NCBI RefSeq assembly: GCF_000428765.1
Contig: NZ_AUAO01000001.1
Location: 186,001 to 250,000 of the forward strand
Direction of reading: 5' to 3'
Origin: Brevundimonas aveniformis DSM 17977
GTDB lineage: Bacteria > Pseudomonadota > Alphaproteobacteria > Caulobacterales > Caulobacteraceae
Length of the DNA stretch: 64,000 bases
The position numbers and the translations under genes are program-made. Under the pieces are notes generated by a model that was not told the DNA's origin, made no database searches, and worked only from the letters and a program-made list of their open reading frames with translations. Below, in pieces: positions 31,580-40,423 of the stretch. Numbering within the stretch: the stretch's first letter is position 1; each line of letters opens with the position of its first letter.

Positions 31580-32204
31580 CAGGGGATGGCTCCGGCTCGG
31601 TCGGTTCGACCGCATCGCTGGGATGGAACAGGCGAGCGACAGCTTCGCGCACGAGGACCGCAAGATATTTGCTGTATTCGACGACCATCCGGCGTTGGCC
31701 CGTTCCCGTGCGCCACCAACTGTCCGCATGCAGCGAGGGCGTCGCCACAGGATAGGGCAGCAGCTCGGCGTTTCGCATCTGACCGCGGATTTCAAGCATG
31801 GCGCGCGGCATGTGGTAGTCGCTGGTGACCACAATCAGGCTGTCGTAGCGTTTGGCCTCTGACCAGGCCGCAATTTCCTGCGCATTGCCGACGGTGTCTT
31901 CGGCCTCGAACCCCAGATCGACGCAGCAATCGAACAGGCGGTTCGACCCCGCCGTGACCTCGCGAAGCTCGCCGCGCTGAACCTGGCGATTGACGCCCGA
32001 GACGAGCAGGCGCTCACCCCGACCGCCGGCAAGAAGACGCAAGGCTTCATTGATTCGCGCATCCGAAGCGCCCGTCAGCACGACAATGCCGTCGGCCCGG
32101 CCCGGGTCCGTGGCCGGTGTCATGCGTTCAATCCGGTCGGCAAAGGCCAACAGGCCCGCCAGCCAGATGATCAGGATCACGCCAAGGGCTGCGAGATACC
32201 TCAT
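31572..32204 (-). CDS. YdcF/SanA-family (DUF218) envelope protein
   Basis: A 210-residue protein with one N-terminal membrane helix (4-22). The DUF218 domain follows: 'ADGIVVLTGASDARINEALRLL', 'ERLLVSGV', 'EDTVGNAQEIAAW' and 'LIVVTSDYHMPRAMLEI'. In the E. coli relatives ElyC and SanA this domain acts in the envelope on the undecaprenyl or outer-membrane barrier. The tail is Pro/Glu-rich. It sits between ftsX and plsC with four- and eight-base overlaps, a gene order common in Caulobacteraceae. The precise reaction is unknown. Confidence 0.88.
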   Translation of the reverse strand: MRYLAALGVILIIWLAGLLAFADRIERMTPATDPGRADGIVVLTGASDARINEALRLLAGGRGERLLVSGVNRQVQRGELREVTAGSNRLFDCCVDLGFEAEDTVGNAQEIAAWSEAKRYDSLIVVTSDYHMPRAMLEIRGQMRNAELLPYPVATPSLHADSWWRTGTGQRRMVVEYSKYLAVLVREAVARLFHPSDAVEPTEPEPSPDA

Positions 32205-33091
32205 CCTCTCGTCTCCGTCCGGTAAGCGACGTGCAACAGGCGTCGGACCGTAAGGCGTGCCGCCAGGGCCGCCAAGCCGGCCGCCAGCACCGGCGTTGGG
32301 GCGGCCATGACAATATCCGACCAGTCAAAAGGTAGCGCGGGCGTCAGCCCCTGGTCGCCACCGCCGAGAATCACCGCCGCCAACAGACCGATCGCACCCA
32401 GCGCGCCGGCCGCGCCGGCCACCGCCGCCAGCCAGGCGAAGCGCGCCTGAAACAGATTGGCGATATAGGCATGGGTCGCCCCGGTCAGACTGAGCACCTG
32501 GACCATCTCGTGACGCGCCTGAAGGGCGGCTCCACAGGCAAAAATCACCGCGCAACCCGCCGCCAGCGCCGCCAGCCCTGCCAGCCCGATGGCCGCGAAG
32601 GTGGCGGTCTGGGCCGCGTGTCCGACATCTGATCGCCAGACGGAATGGTCGTCAACGCGGGCATCCAGCCCGGCCTCGGCGAGGGCGCGGCTCAGGGCGG
32701 CCGCCTGTGCCGGCTGATCCGGGTCCAGGCGCACAACAACAAGATGCGGCAACGGCAGGTCTGGCAGGATCGCCTCGCCCAACCAGGGCCGCAACAGACG
32801 TTCGGCCTCCGCCCGCTCGAGGGCCTCTGCCTCGATCACACCCGGGACAGCCGCCAGGATCTCCGCCGCGCGCGCCGCCGCCTGATCTCCGCTCTCGTCC
32901 GGGCGCGGATTGACCTGAACCGTGGCCTCTGCGGCCATGGCCCTCGACCAACCATCAGCCGCCCGCTGGGCCGCCGCCGCCGCCATCGCGCCAAAGGTGG
33001 CCAGGAAACACAGGATGGCCACCACGGCGAACAGGGCGACATCGCGCCCCTCGCGCGTCGGCAGCAATGGACCAGGGCGATAGGACCTCAT
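32201..33091 (-). CDS. ftsX: Cell-division ABC transporter permease FtsX
   Basis: A 296-residue inner-membrane protein. TM1 is at about 20-40, a periplasmic domain spans about 45-165, and three helices follow ('FAAIGLAGLAALAAGCAVIFACGA' region, about 205-250 and about 262-285). 'HEMVQVLSLTGATHAYIANLFQARF' is the coupling segment that meets FtsE. FtsEX couples ATP hydrolysis to septal peptidoglycan hydrolases. The start overlaps the ftsE stop by four bases. Sequence conservation is low, as usual for alphaproteobacterial FtsX, but the partner gene makes the call firm. Confidence 0.9.
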   Translation of the reverse strand: MRSYRPGPLLPTREGRDVALFAVVAILCFLATFGAMAAAAAQRAADGWSRAMAAEATVQVNPRPDESGDQAAARAAEILAAVPGVIEAEALERAEAERLLRPWLGEAILPDLPLPHLVVVRLDPDQPAQAAALSRALAEAGLDARVDDHSVWRSDVGHAAQTATFAAIGLAGLAALAAGCAVIFACGAALQARHEMVQVLSLTGATHAYIANLFQARFAWLAAVAGAAGALGAIGLLAAVILGGGDQGLTPALPFDWSDIVMAAPTPVLAAGLAALAARLTVRRLLHVAYRTETRG

Positions 33092-33762
33092 GCCGGCACC
33101 TGAGTCAGCCGACCACGATCGAGATGGAGCGACGGCATGCCCGAGCGCCCGACCAGCTCATGGTCATGGGTCGCAATCAGCACCGTCGCTCCCAGTCGGT
33201 TCAGCTCAACGAACAGTCTGAGAATCCGAACGGCCATATCGTCGTCGACGGCTCCGGTCGGTTCGTCAGCCAGGATCAGCCACGGACGACCGACCACGGC
33301 GCGCGCAATGGCCAGCCGTTGCTTCTCGCCCGCCGACAGGGCCGGCGGATAGCTTTCGATGCGCGCTCCCAGACCCACCCAGTTCAGCAACTCCTGCACG
33401 TCTTCGGAATAGGCCTTGGGCTTCTGGCCCGCCACCCGCAACGGCAGGGCCGCATTGTCGAAGGCGGTCAGATGATCGATCAGCTGAAAGTCGTGGAAAA
33501 CGACTCCCATGCGGCGGCGCAGGGACGTGCGGTCGGCCGGACTGATTCGAGTCGTTTCCTGACCGAACACCGTCACCTGCCCTCGACTGGGGGCCGCACC
33601 GAGATAAATCAGCTTCAAAAGGCTCGATTTTCCCGCTCCAGACGCCCCGGTAAGGAAGTGGAAAGAGCCGGCAGGCAAGGTGAAATCGACGTCCCGCAAG
33701 ACTTCGGGGCCATAAGCGTCATAGCGCAGCCCGACGGTTTCAAACCGGACGGCGGAACTCAT
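33088..33762 (-). CDS. ftsE: Cell-division ABC transporter ATP-binding protein FtsE
   Basis: A 224-residue ATPase. Walker A is GASGAGKSS, the Q-loop lies near 'VVFHDFQLIDHL', the signature is LSAGEKQRLA, Walker B is 'LILADEPTGAVDD', and the switch His is in 'IATHDHELV'. The start at 33762 (MSSAVRFETV) fits the family length; a Met eight codons upstream (33786) is possible, and neither has a clear ribosome site. The very long open frame upstream of this overlaps the opposite-strand zinc-ribbon gene and is not coding. It works with FtsX at the septum. Confidence 0.94.
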   Translation of the reverse strand: MSSAVRFETVGLRYDAYGPEVLRDVDFTLPAGSFHFLTGASGAGKSSLLKLIYLGAAPSRGQVTVFGQETTRISPADRTSLRRRMGVVFHDFQLIDHLTAFDNAALPLRVAGQKPKAYSEDVQELLNWVGLGARIESYPPALSAGEKQRLAIARAVVGRPWLILADEPTGAVDDDMAVRILRLFVELNRLGATVLIATHDHELVGRSGMPSLHLDRGRLTQVPA

Positions 33763-33834
33763 GGGCGCGGAGGCAGGTGAAGGCATGATGGGACGGGCGA
33801 ACTCGGGGAGATGGGGCGCGACGCCCGCGACGCC

Positions 33835-34764
33835 ATGATACTGTCCTGTCCCGACTGTTCCACTCGCTATTTTGTTCCCGATGAAGCGGTCGGCCCAAAT
33901 GGCCGCACGGTTCGCTGTACCTCCTGCGGATTCGCCTGGCGCGCTGAGGGGGAAGTGACCCTCGATCTGGTGTCGGATTCCGCATCCGACAATGGCGTGC
34001 TGTCCGGCTCTGCGAGCCTCGCGTCCGATGTCGGGCCACCACTGACGGCTCCCGAACTGCCCAAGGCCTTCCGCGCCAAGGTCGTCGAGAAGCGGCGCAT
34101 CCACAAGGCCGTCATCCAGGGCGCGGTCTGGTCGGTCCTGGCCATATTCGGGCTGGGCGTCATGGCCTCGGCCTATCTCTTTCGGGTCGATATTGTCGAA
34201 ACGGCCCCACGCACCGCGGCGGCCTATGCGGCCGTTGGCTTGCCGGTCAACGCCACCGGCCTGGAGTTCGAGGACATCGCCGCACGCCCCGCCCCCGACG
34301 GCTCGGCCGCTGTCGAGGTCAGCTTCCGGCTGCGCAACGTCCGCGGCGCGCCCCGACACGCCCTGCCGGTTCGCGTCGCCCTGGTCGACGAGCATGGCGA
34401 GCGCATCGACACCCGCATCGTCTATCCGCCCCATGAGCCGGTGCCCGCCGGTCATGTGGTCAATCTGATCGCTGTCGTTCCCGACCCGCAAGGACATGGA
34501 ACCGACGTCGACCTGGCCTTTGCGCCAGAAGCCCGACGCCCGATCCGGCAAGACGCCGCCGCAAGACCGGCCGCAGACCACCCCGGCCCCGAGCATCCAC
34601 CGGTCGAAGCGGCACAGACCAGCGAGTCGGCGGGGCTTAGGCCCACCGAGCATATGGATGCGACCGCGCACGGGGCCCCAGAAGCCACACCGATCGAAAC
34701 CCATAATCCAGCAGCTCTCGACAACGGACTACGCCCGGCGGTATCCGCCGGGGATCATGGCTGA
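33835..34764 (+). CDS. MJ0042-type zinc-ribbon membrane protein
   Basis: A 309-residue protein. The N terminus is an MJ0042 zinc ribbon: '[19 protein letters not shown]' and '[13 protein letters not shown]'. A single transmembrane helix follows at about 105-125. The periplasmic part has a DUF3426-like beta domain ('[12 protein letters not shown]', '[15 protein letters not shown]') and a low-complexity Pro/Ala/Glu tail. The start at 33835 places the first CxxC five residues in. It is divergent from ftsE, a common arrangement in Caulobacterales, and overlaps the phosphoribosyltransferase gene by eight bases. Its role is unknown; cytoplasmic sensing by the ribbon is a guess. Confidence 0.87.
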   Translation: MILSCPDCSTRYFVPDEAVGPNGRTVRCTSCGFAWRAEGEVTLDLVSDSASDNGVLSGSASLASDVGPPLTAPELPKAFRAKVVEKRRIHKAVIQGAVWSVLAIFGLGVMASAYLFRVDIVETAPRTAAAYAAVGLPVNATGLEFEDIAARPAPDGSAAVEVSFRLRNVRGAPRHALPVRVALVDEHGERIDTRIVYPPHEPVPAGHVVNLIAVVPDPQGHGTDVDLAFAPEARRPIRQDAAARPAADHPGPEHPPVEAAQTSESAGLRPTEHMDATAHGAPEATPIETHNPAALDNGLRPAVSAGDHG

Positions 34765-35287
34765 TCCCCACGCTCCCGAAATCCTGCTCGACGAAGAGGC
34801 CGTTCGCGCCACCGTCGAAACACTGGCTGAACGCATCGCGCCGGAGATCGATGACGAAACGATTGCCGTCTGCCTGCTGACCGGCGGCATCTGGTTCGCC
34901 GCAGACCTGACGCGGGCCCTGGCGCGGCAAGGCCGCATGGTGGGCTTCGATGCCCTGTGGCTGGCCTCCTATGGCGACGGCAAGACGTCGCGCGGAACCA
35001 TCGAGGAGCGCGCTGGTCTGCAGCGCGACGTCGCCGGCAAGACGGTGCTGATCCTGGATGATGTGTTCGACACCGGGCTGTCGTTGAAGCGCGCCGTCGA
35101 GATCATCCAGACCAAGGGGGCCACCCGGGTCGTGACCTGCGTGTTCGCCTCCAAGCCGTGGCCCGAGCCCCGCGCCCTGGAACCCGACTTTGTCGGCTGG
35201 CAGGCTCCGGCCCGCTACCTTGTTGGCTACGGTCTGGATTCGGCCGGCAGGATGCGCGGCCTGCCCGGAATTGCTGCGCTGGACTGA
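34757..35287 (+). CDS. Purine phosphoribosyltransferase (hypoxanthine type)
   Basis: A 176-residue cytoplasmic enzyme of the type I phosphoribosyltransferase fold. The PRPP-binding signature is '[15 protein letters not shown]', where the DD pair contacts ribose and metal. '[18 protein letters not shown]' is the pyrophosphate loop and '[12 protein letters not shown]' the flexible-loop region, as in hypoxanthine-guanine phosphoribosyltransferases. '[19 protein letters not shown]' closes the base site. It makes IMP or GMP from free bases. It starts inside the end of the zinc-ribbon gene. The start is fixed by the conserved block and by the eight-base overlap. Confidence 0.9.
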   Translation: MADPHAPEILLDEEAVRATVETLAERIAPEIDDETIAVCLLTGGIWFAADLTRALARQGRMVGFDALWLASYGDGKTSRGTIEERAGLQRDVAGKTVLILDDVFDTGLSLKRAVEIIQTKGATRVVTCVFASKPWPEPRALEPDFVGWQAPARYLVGYGLDSAGRMRGLPGIAALD

Positions 35288-35355
35288 TTCACAGACTTTC
35301 CGTTGCGTGAACAACGAGGTTGCGGTTAGGTCAGCCATCCTTTGGGAGGGACCCG

Positions 35356-37398
35356 ATGACTGACCAGACCACCGCCGCCCCCGCACGCCGATTGGAACTG
35401 ACCCTTCGGGCTGTGGTTCTCGGGTGCCTTCTGGCGGTGATCTTCACCGCCGCGAACACCTATCTGGGGCTTCAGGTCGGCCTGACCTTCGCCTCGGCCA
35501 TCCCGGCGGCGGTCATCTCGATGACCCTGCTCAGGGCACTGAAGAATTCGACGATCTGGGAAAATATGACGGTCCAGACCGTGGCCTCGGTCGGTGGGGC
35601 CATGAGCGCGATCATCTTCGTCTTGCCCGGTCTGGTCATGGTCGGCTGGTGGCTGGAGTTCCCCTTCTGGGAATCGGTGCTGATCTGCGTGCTCGGCGGT
35701 ATCCTGGGGGTGACCTTCTCGATCCCGCTGCGCCGCGCCTTGGTGGTCAACGGCGGCCTGCCCTATCCGGAAGGCGTGGCGGCGGCCGAGGTGCTTAAGG
35801 TCGGCTCGCCGGGCGCGGACCAGAGCGACGAGGCCGTGCGGGAGAACAAGGCCGGTCTCTGGGTCGTGGTCTGGGGGGCCATCGTCTCAGCCGCCTATGC
35901 GCTCGGCGTGTCTGCCCGCGCCTTTGCAGGTGAAGCCGCACGTTTCGTCAGCCTGCCGGCGGCGCTGGGGGGCGGAGCCACCGGCATCGGCGTTGGCATG
36001 CAGTTCGCGCTGCTGGGGGCCGGCCACCTGATTGGTCTGGCGGTCGGCCTGGCCCAGCTGTTCGGCCTGTTCCTCGCCTGGGCCATCGCCGTGCCGATCA
36101 TGACCTCGCTTGAGTACATCGCCTGGTGTCAGAGCCTGGGGCTCGATTCCATCGCCGCCGGCCTGGCCGGCGCTCCGGCAGAAGAGTTGGCCGGGACGGT
36201 CTGGGCGCGTGAAGTGCGCTTCATGGGGGCCGGCGTCATCGGCGTCGCCGCGATCTGGACCCTGATCAAGCTGGCCGGACCGCTGGTCGGCGGCGTCATC
36301 GGAGCCCTCGCCGCCAACAAGGCGCGCCAGTCGGGCGAGACGCTGGATATTGTCGAACAGGACATTCCGATTACCTGGGTGGCCATGCTGTCCCTGGCGT
36401 CCTTGGGCGGCATTGGTGTGCTGCTGACGGTGGTGGCCAACAGCATGGGCCTTGGCTCCGCCGGGCCGCTGCTGGTCATCGGTGGCCTGATCTATGTCGT
36501 CGTCATCGGCTTCGCCGTGGCCGCCATCTGCGGATACATGGCGGGTCTGATCGGCTCATCGAACAGCCCGGTGTCGGGCGTCGGCATCCTGGCCATCGTC
36601 GTCGCCTCGCTCCTTATGCTGGTGGTGCTGGGCATCACCGGCCTGCCGGCGGACCCGTCCGTCGTCGCCTTCGCCTTGATCGTCACCGCCATCGTCTTCG
36701 CCGTGGCCGTCATCGCCAACGACAACCTTCAGGACCTCAAAACCGCCCAGCTGGTAGAAGCCACCCCCTGGCGCCAGCAGGTGGCCCTGATCATCGGCTG
36801 TGTGGCCGGGGCCCTGGTCATTCCCTTCGTGCTGAACCAGCTGAACGCCGCTTTCGGCTTTGAAGGTGGTCCCGCCGGTATCGCCGACCAACCGCTGGCC
36901 GCGCCCCAGGCAACGCTGATTTCGGCCCTGGCGCGCGGCGTCATCTCCGGTGATCTGCGTTGGGACCTGATCGGCGTCGGTGCCGCCATCGGCGTTGCGG
37001 TCATCATCCTCGATGAGATCCTGCGCCGCACCAGTGGTGACAAGATCAAACTTCCGCCGCTGGCCGTCGGCATCGGCTTTTATCTGCCGGCGGCGGTGAC
37101 CTTCATGCTGGTCATCGGCGCGGTCTGTGGCTTCCTTTACAACCGTACGGTCGCAGGTCGGTCCTATGGCGAGGTCGCCCGGCGCATGGGCGTGCTGCTG
37201 GCGTCCGGCCTGATCGTCGGCGAGAGCCTGTTCGGCGTCTTCAACGCCGCCACCATCGTCGCGACCCAGAACGCCGACTGGGCCGCCGTCCTCCCGCTCA
37301 GCGAAGGCTGGCCCGCCATGATCGTCGGTATCGTCGTCTTCGCGGCGCTGACCTTCGGCCTCTATAGCTGGATCATCCGACGGTCGGCGACGGTGTAG
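35356..37398 (+). CDS. OPT-family oligopeptide/metal-chelate transporter
   Basis: A 680-residue inner-membrane transporter with about 15 hydrophobic helices. Family hallmarks are 'NTYLGLQVGLTFASAIPAAVISM' near the N terminus, 'GGLPYPEGVAAAEVLKVG' and 'AGLIGSSNSPVSGVGIL', the OPT substrate-region motif with Asn-Ser-Pro. Bacterial members import peptides or metal-chelates by proton symport. The ATG at 35356 follows GGGAGGG. It stands alone, with a terminator just after the stop. The following gene is a cobalamin-controlled receptor, but nothing links the two functionally. Confidence 0.93.
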   Translation: MTDQTTAAPARRLELTLRAVVLGCLLAVIFTAANTYLGLQVGLTFASAIPAAVISMTLLRALKNSTIWENMTVQTVASVGGAMSAIIFVLPGLVMVGWWLEFPFWESVLICVLGGILGVTFSIPLRRALVVNGGLPYPEGVAAAEVLKVGSPGADQSDEAVRENKAGLWVVVWGAIVSAAYALGVSARAFAGEAARFVSLPAALGGGATGIGVGMQFALLGAGHLIGLAVGLAQLFGLFLAWAIAVPIMTSLEYIAWCQSLGLDSIAAGLAGAPAEELAGTVWAREVRFMGAGVIGVAAIWTLIKLAGPLVGGVIGALAANKARQSGETLDIVEQDIPITWVAMLSLASLGGIGVLLTVVANSMGLGSAGPLLVIGGLIYVVVIGFAVAAICGYMAGLIGSSNSPVSGVGILAIVVASLLMLVVLGITGLPADPSVVAFALIVTAIVFAVAVIANDNLQDLKTAQLVEATPWRQQVALIIGCVAGALVIPFVLNQLNAAFGFEGGPAGIADQPLAAPQATLISALARGVISGDLRWDLIGVGAAIGVAVIILDEILRRTSGDKIKLPPLAVGIGFYLPAAVTFMLVIGAVCGFLYNRTVAGRSYGEVARRMGVLLASGLIVGESLFGVFNAATIVATQNADWAAVLPLSEGWPAMIVGIVVFAALTFGLYSWIIRRSATV

Positions 37399-37420
37399 GG
37401 CGTCACGACCTGCACTTGAA

Positions 37421-37451
37421 AGCCCCCGTCAGTGCTCTGGCGGGGGTTTTC
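37421..37451 (+). terminator. Rho-independent terminator after the OPT gene
   Basis: CCCCCGTCAG (37423-37432) pairs with CTGGCGGGGG (37437-37446), with one G-T wobble and loop TGCT, followed by TTTTC. It lies 25 bases after the OPT stop and isolates the riboswitch-controlled gene downstream. Confidence 0.88.
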
Positions 37452-37474
37452 AATTGGATCCGGAATCAATACAG

Positions 37475-37605
37475 ACACGGTCGAACGGTTCGGGGGAAGG
37501 CGGTGAGAAACCGCCACTGTGCCCGCAACGGTAAGCGGACCTCGGTCCGCCCAGTCCGAATGCCCGGTCGTTTACGTCGCTCGTCTTGCGTCCGGGATCA
37601 GACGC
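37475..37605 (+). promoter_or_regulatory. Cobalamin (adenosylcobalamin) riboswitch
   Basis: The core follows the consensus closely: 'GGGGGAAGGCGGTGAGAAAC', then CGCCACTGTGCCCGCAACGG, then TAAGCGGACC with its pairing GGTCCGCC, then CAGTCCGAATGCCCGG as the B12 box region. These are the junction and paired elements of cobalamin riboswitches. It lies upstream of a TonB-dependent B12-type receptor, the standard target. The remaining leader to 37722 has a GGTCCC/GGGACC hairpin (37676-37701) near the start codon that could act as expression platform. Repression at high B12 is expected. The outer limits are approximate. Confidence 0.92.
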
Positions 37606-37722
37606 CAGGCCGGGAACTCCGTCGCAGCGACGCGATCGGCCGCCCTTCGCTTCGGAGGATCGCTGTCGCTGAGCCGGTCCCACGCGCGGCCTCGCGGGAC
37701 CCTGCGATGGAACCCAAGCGTC

Positions 37723-39561
37723 ATGAAACGCGCCCTCCTTCTGGCCACGGCGATCAGCCTGGCCCTCTCAACCCCCGCCCTGGCCCAAGCGACCGCTCCA
37801 GTCGAAGTCGATGAGGTCATCGTCACGGCAACCCGTCTGCCGGCACCGATCGATGTCACCCCCGGTGCCTATGTCATCGACGCGGTCCAGATCGAACAAA
37901 GCGGCCACGTCCTGGCCGTCGACATCCTCAGTGAGGTGCCCGGCCTTAGCGTCTACCGCAGTGGCCCCTTTGGCGGCGTGGCCGGCATCCGCATGCGCGG
38001 TACCGGTCAGGACAAGACCCTGGTTCTGCTCGATGGGGTCAGCCTCAACGATCCCTCGCAGCCGTCCGGCGGCTACGATTTTGCCTCGCTCGAGCTGGCG
38101 GACATTGAGCGCATCGAGGTGCTGAACGGACCGCAGGGCTCGCTCTGGGGCTCGGACGCCATCGGCGGCGTCATCTCCCTGACCAGCCGGGAGCTGAACG
38201 GCGCGCGCCTCGATCTGGAGGCCGGGTCGCTCAATACCCTCAACACCTCCGCGGCGGTCGGCACCGCCAACGCGCGCGGAGCCTTCGGCGTCTTCCTCTC
38301 GGCCATCCGTACAGACGGAATTTCCAAGGCCGACGAGGCCGACGGCAACCCGGAGGTCGATGGTTTCGAGAGCTATTCTGCGGGGGTGAATGGCCGCCTC
38401 AATTTCGGTCCGCTCATCCTCGACGGCCGGCTTCGCTACAACACCGCCGAGGCGGATATCGACGGCTTTCCTGCCCCCGCCTACCTTCTGGCCGACACCC
38501 CTGAAGTGTCGGACAGTGAAGGCGTCTCCGGCTTCGTCCGCGCCCGTGCCGAGTTGTTCGGCTTTGAGCAAAGCCTGAGCTGGTCCCGGTCCACGCTCGA
38601 TCGCTCGATAACCGGCGGGGCCTTCCCCTCGCGCTACACGGCCGACCGGGCCACCTGGCGCTGGCAGGCCACGAACGACCGGGTCACCGACCGCCTCGGT
38701 GTCGTCGTCGGCCTCGAACGCGAGCACACCACCGGCGATCTGTCGACTGGCATCGCCGAGGACCTGGGGGCCACATCCGCATTCGCCGCCGCACGCTTCG
38801 ATGCCACCGAGCGCCTGACCGCTTCGTTGAGCGCCCGCCTGGACGACCCGGATGAATACGACGCCGAGGCGACCTTCCGGGCCGGCCTGGCCTATGACCT
38901 GGGCAGCGGCCTGACCGTCACCGGCTCCTGGGGTCAGGGCTTCAAGACCCCGACGATCAGCCAGACGCTCTGTGACTTCTGCTTCGCCTTCATCCCCTTC
39001 CCGGAGCTGCGGCCCGAGCGCGCTGAAGGGTTCGACCTGGGCCTGGCCTGGCGGTCCGGTGATGATCGCCTGGGTCTTCGTGCCACGGCCTTCCGTCTGG
39101 AGGTTGAGGACGAGATCATCTTCTTCTTCGATACGACGACCTTCGACAGCTACTACGTCAACCTCGCCCGCACGGAATCGACAGGTCTGGAGCTGCAAGG
39201 CGATGTCGAGCTGGGCCAGGGCTTCGGCCTCAGCGGGGGCTACACCTACACCGACGCCCAGGACGGGATCACGGGTGCGCGCCTTCTGCGCGTTCCAGAG
39301 CACGCGGGCTCGGTCACGCTCGACTGGTCGGACGGCGCATGGCGAGGTGCCCTGACCGTCCGCGCCGAGAGCGACATGCTGGATGCCGGCGGAACCCGCG
39401 AGGGCTTCGTCACGGGTCGGTTCTCCGGCGGCTATGCCATCAATGAGAACGTCGAGCTGACCCTGCGCGTCGAGAACCTCGCCGATGCGCACTATCAGGA
39501 GCTACTGGGCTATGGCGAGCCGGGCCGGACGGCCTACGTTGGCGTCAGGCTGCGGTACTGA
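37723..39561 (+). CDS. btuB: TonB-dependent vitamin B12 receptor
   Basis: A 612-residue outer-membrane receptor. A signal peptide (1-22) ends at ALA-Q. The TonB box region is 'VDEVIVTATR'. The plug domain (about 35-150) has 'GGVAGIRMRGTGQDKTLVLLDG' split around 'IRMRG' and 'NGPQGSLWGSDAIGGVI'. The 22-strand barrel follows and ends in 'TAYVGVRLRY' with a C-terminal aromatic residue, as outer-membrane proteins need. It imports cobalamin or a corrinoid; the upstream riboswitch strongly supports this. The start at 37723 gives a proper signal peptide; the open frame before it lies in the riboswitch. Confidence 0.93.
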   Translation: MKRALLLATAISLALSTPALAQATAPVEVDEVIVTATRLPAPIDVTPGAYVIDAVQIEQSGHVLAVDILSEVPGLSVYRSGPFGGVAGIRMRGTGQDKTLVLLDGVSLNDPSQPSGGYDFASLELADIERIEVLNGPQGSLWGSDAIGGVISLTSRELNGARLDLEAGSLNTLNTSAAVGTANARGAFGVFLSAIRTDGISKADEADGNPEVDGFESYSAGVNGRLNFGPLILDGRLRYNTAEADIDGFPAPAYLLADTPEVSDSEGVSGFVRARAELFGFEQSLSWSRSTLDRSITGGAFPSRYTADRATWRWQATNDRVTDRLGVVVGLEREHTTGDLSTGIAEDLGATSAFAAARFDATERLTASLSARLDDPDEYDAEATFRAGLAYDLGSGLTVTGSWGQGFKTPTISQTLCDFCFAFIPFPELRPERAEGFDLGLAWRSGDDRLGLRATAFRLEVEDEIIFFFDTTTFDSYYVNLARTESTGLELQGDVELGQGFGLSGGYTYTDAQDGITGARLLRVPEHAGSVTLDWSDGAWRGALTVRAESDMLDAGGTREGFVTGRFSGGYAINENVELTLRVENLADAHYQELLGYGEPGRTAYVGVRLRY

Positions 39562-40423
39562 CCCACTGGCGTGGATCCAGGGCAGTTCGGTCCTCCAGGG
39601 ACAGGGCTGCCCAATCCAGCCGGGGGGCTGGCTGATGTGAGGCTGCGATGACAGCCCGCAACTCCGCCGCCGAGGCCACACCCACGATCGCGGCACTTGC
39701 CTCGGGCCGGTCCATGGCAAAGCTCAGCGCGGCCTGCAGCGGGTCGGCACCGCTTTCGGCCAGCATCCGGCGAATGCGCGACAGCCGCGGCCCCGCATGG
39801 GTCAAACACGCTGGCAGGGCCTCACGGTCCATGAACAGCAGGCCCTTGAGGAAGACCGACCGCAGGTGAACCTCAACGCCCTGGGCGGCGAGCTTGTCCA
39901 AGGTGCCGTCTGCGACGAGCCGCTGATCCAGCATCGACACGGGAACCTGAACGACATCCGGGTTGTAGCGCCGCGCCAGCGTGGCCGGGTCATCCTCGGC
40001 GTGGGCCGAGAAGCCGATCTTCTGGAAAAGGCCCTCGCCTTTCAGGCGTTCCAGTCGCGCCCACAAAGCTGGTCCGTCGGGACCGTGCAGGTCCTCAGCG
40101 GACTGGACCAACAAACCTTCGGCGCGCGCAATGCCCAGCCGTTCCAGCGAACGCCGGGCGCGATGTTCCAGCCGGTCCAGACCCTCGGACAAACGCACGG
40201 TGCGCGTGATCACCGAAAACGGGCTGGGGAACGGCCACGAGCGACCAAGCGCCCGCTCGGCATCGCCATAGGCGGCAGACGTGTCCACCAGCGTCACACC
40301 CGCAGGGGCCGCCGTATCAAGAATGGCGCGGATCTCGGCTTCTCCGCCGCGCCCGCGCGGCTCGGCGAACTGGGCAGTCCCCAGCCCCAGGCGAGCGCGG
40401 TTCGGAACGGAATGCAAACTCAT
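39545..40423 (-). CDS. Aldo/keto reductase-fold protein with degenerate active site
   Basis: A 292-residue TIM-barrel protein of the aldo/keto reductase family: 'LGLGTAQFAEPRG' at the start, 'DTSAAYGDAERALG' with the Asp and Tyr of the catalytic tetrad, and 'VGVASAAELR' near the C-terminal NADPH site. The tetrad Lys position reads 'SVITRTVRL' (Arg) and the His position 'GLLVQSAEDL' (Gln), so two of four catalytic residues seem replaced. It overlaps the upstream aminotransferase-fold gene by four bases and btuB (opposite strand) by 17. It may have a changed reaction or a non-catalytic role. Confidence 0.82.
   Translation of the reverse strand: MSLHSVPNRARLGLGTAQFAEPRGRGGEAEIRAILDTAAPAGVTLVDTSAAYGDAERALGRSWPFPSPFSVITRTVRLSEGLDRLEHRARRSLERLGIARAEGLLVQSAEDLHGPDGPALWARLERLKGEGLFQKIGFSAHAEDDPATLARRYNPDVVQVPVSMLDQRLVADGTLDKLAAQGVEVHLRSVFLKGLLFMDREALPACLTHAGPRLSRIRRMLAESGADPLQAALSFAMDRPEASAAIVGVASAAELRAVIAASHQPAPRLDWAALSLEDRTALDPRQWVSTAA

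Noticed and set aside
33763..34704. Long upstream extension of the ftsE frame
   Set aside because: It lies fully over the opposite zinc-ribbon gene and would double the length of FtsE. The conserved N terminus starts at 33762.
37768..39492. A 574-codon open frame opposite btuB
   Set aside because: It is the high-GC mirror of a clear TonB-dependent receptor, has no recognisable domain, and lacks a ribosome site.
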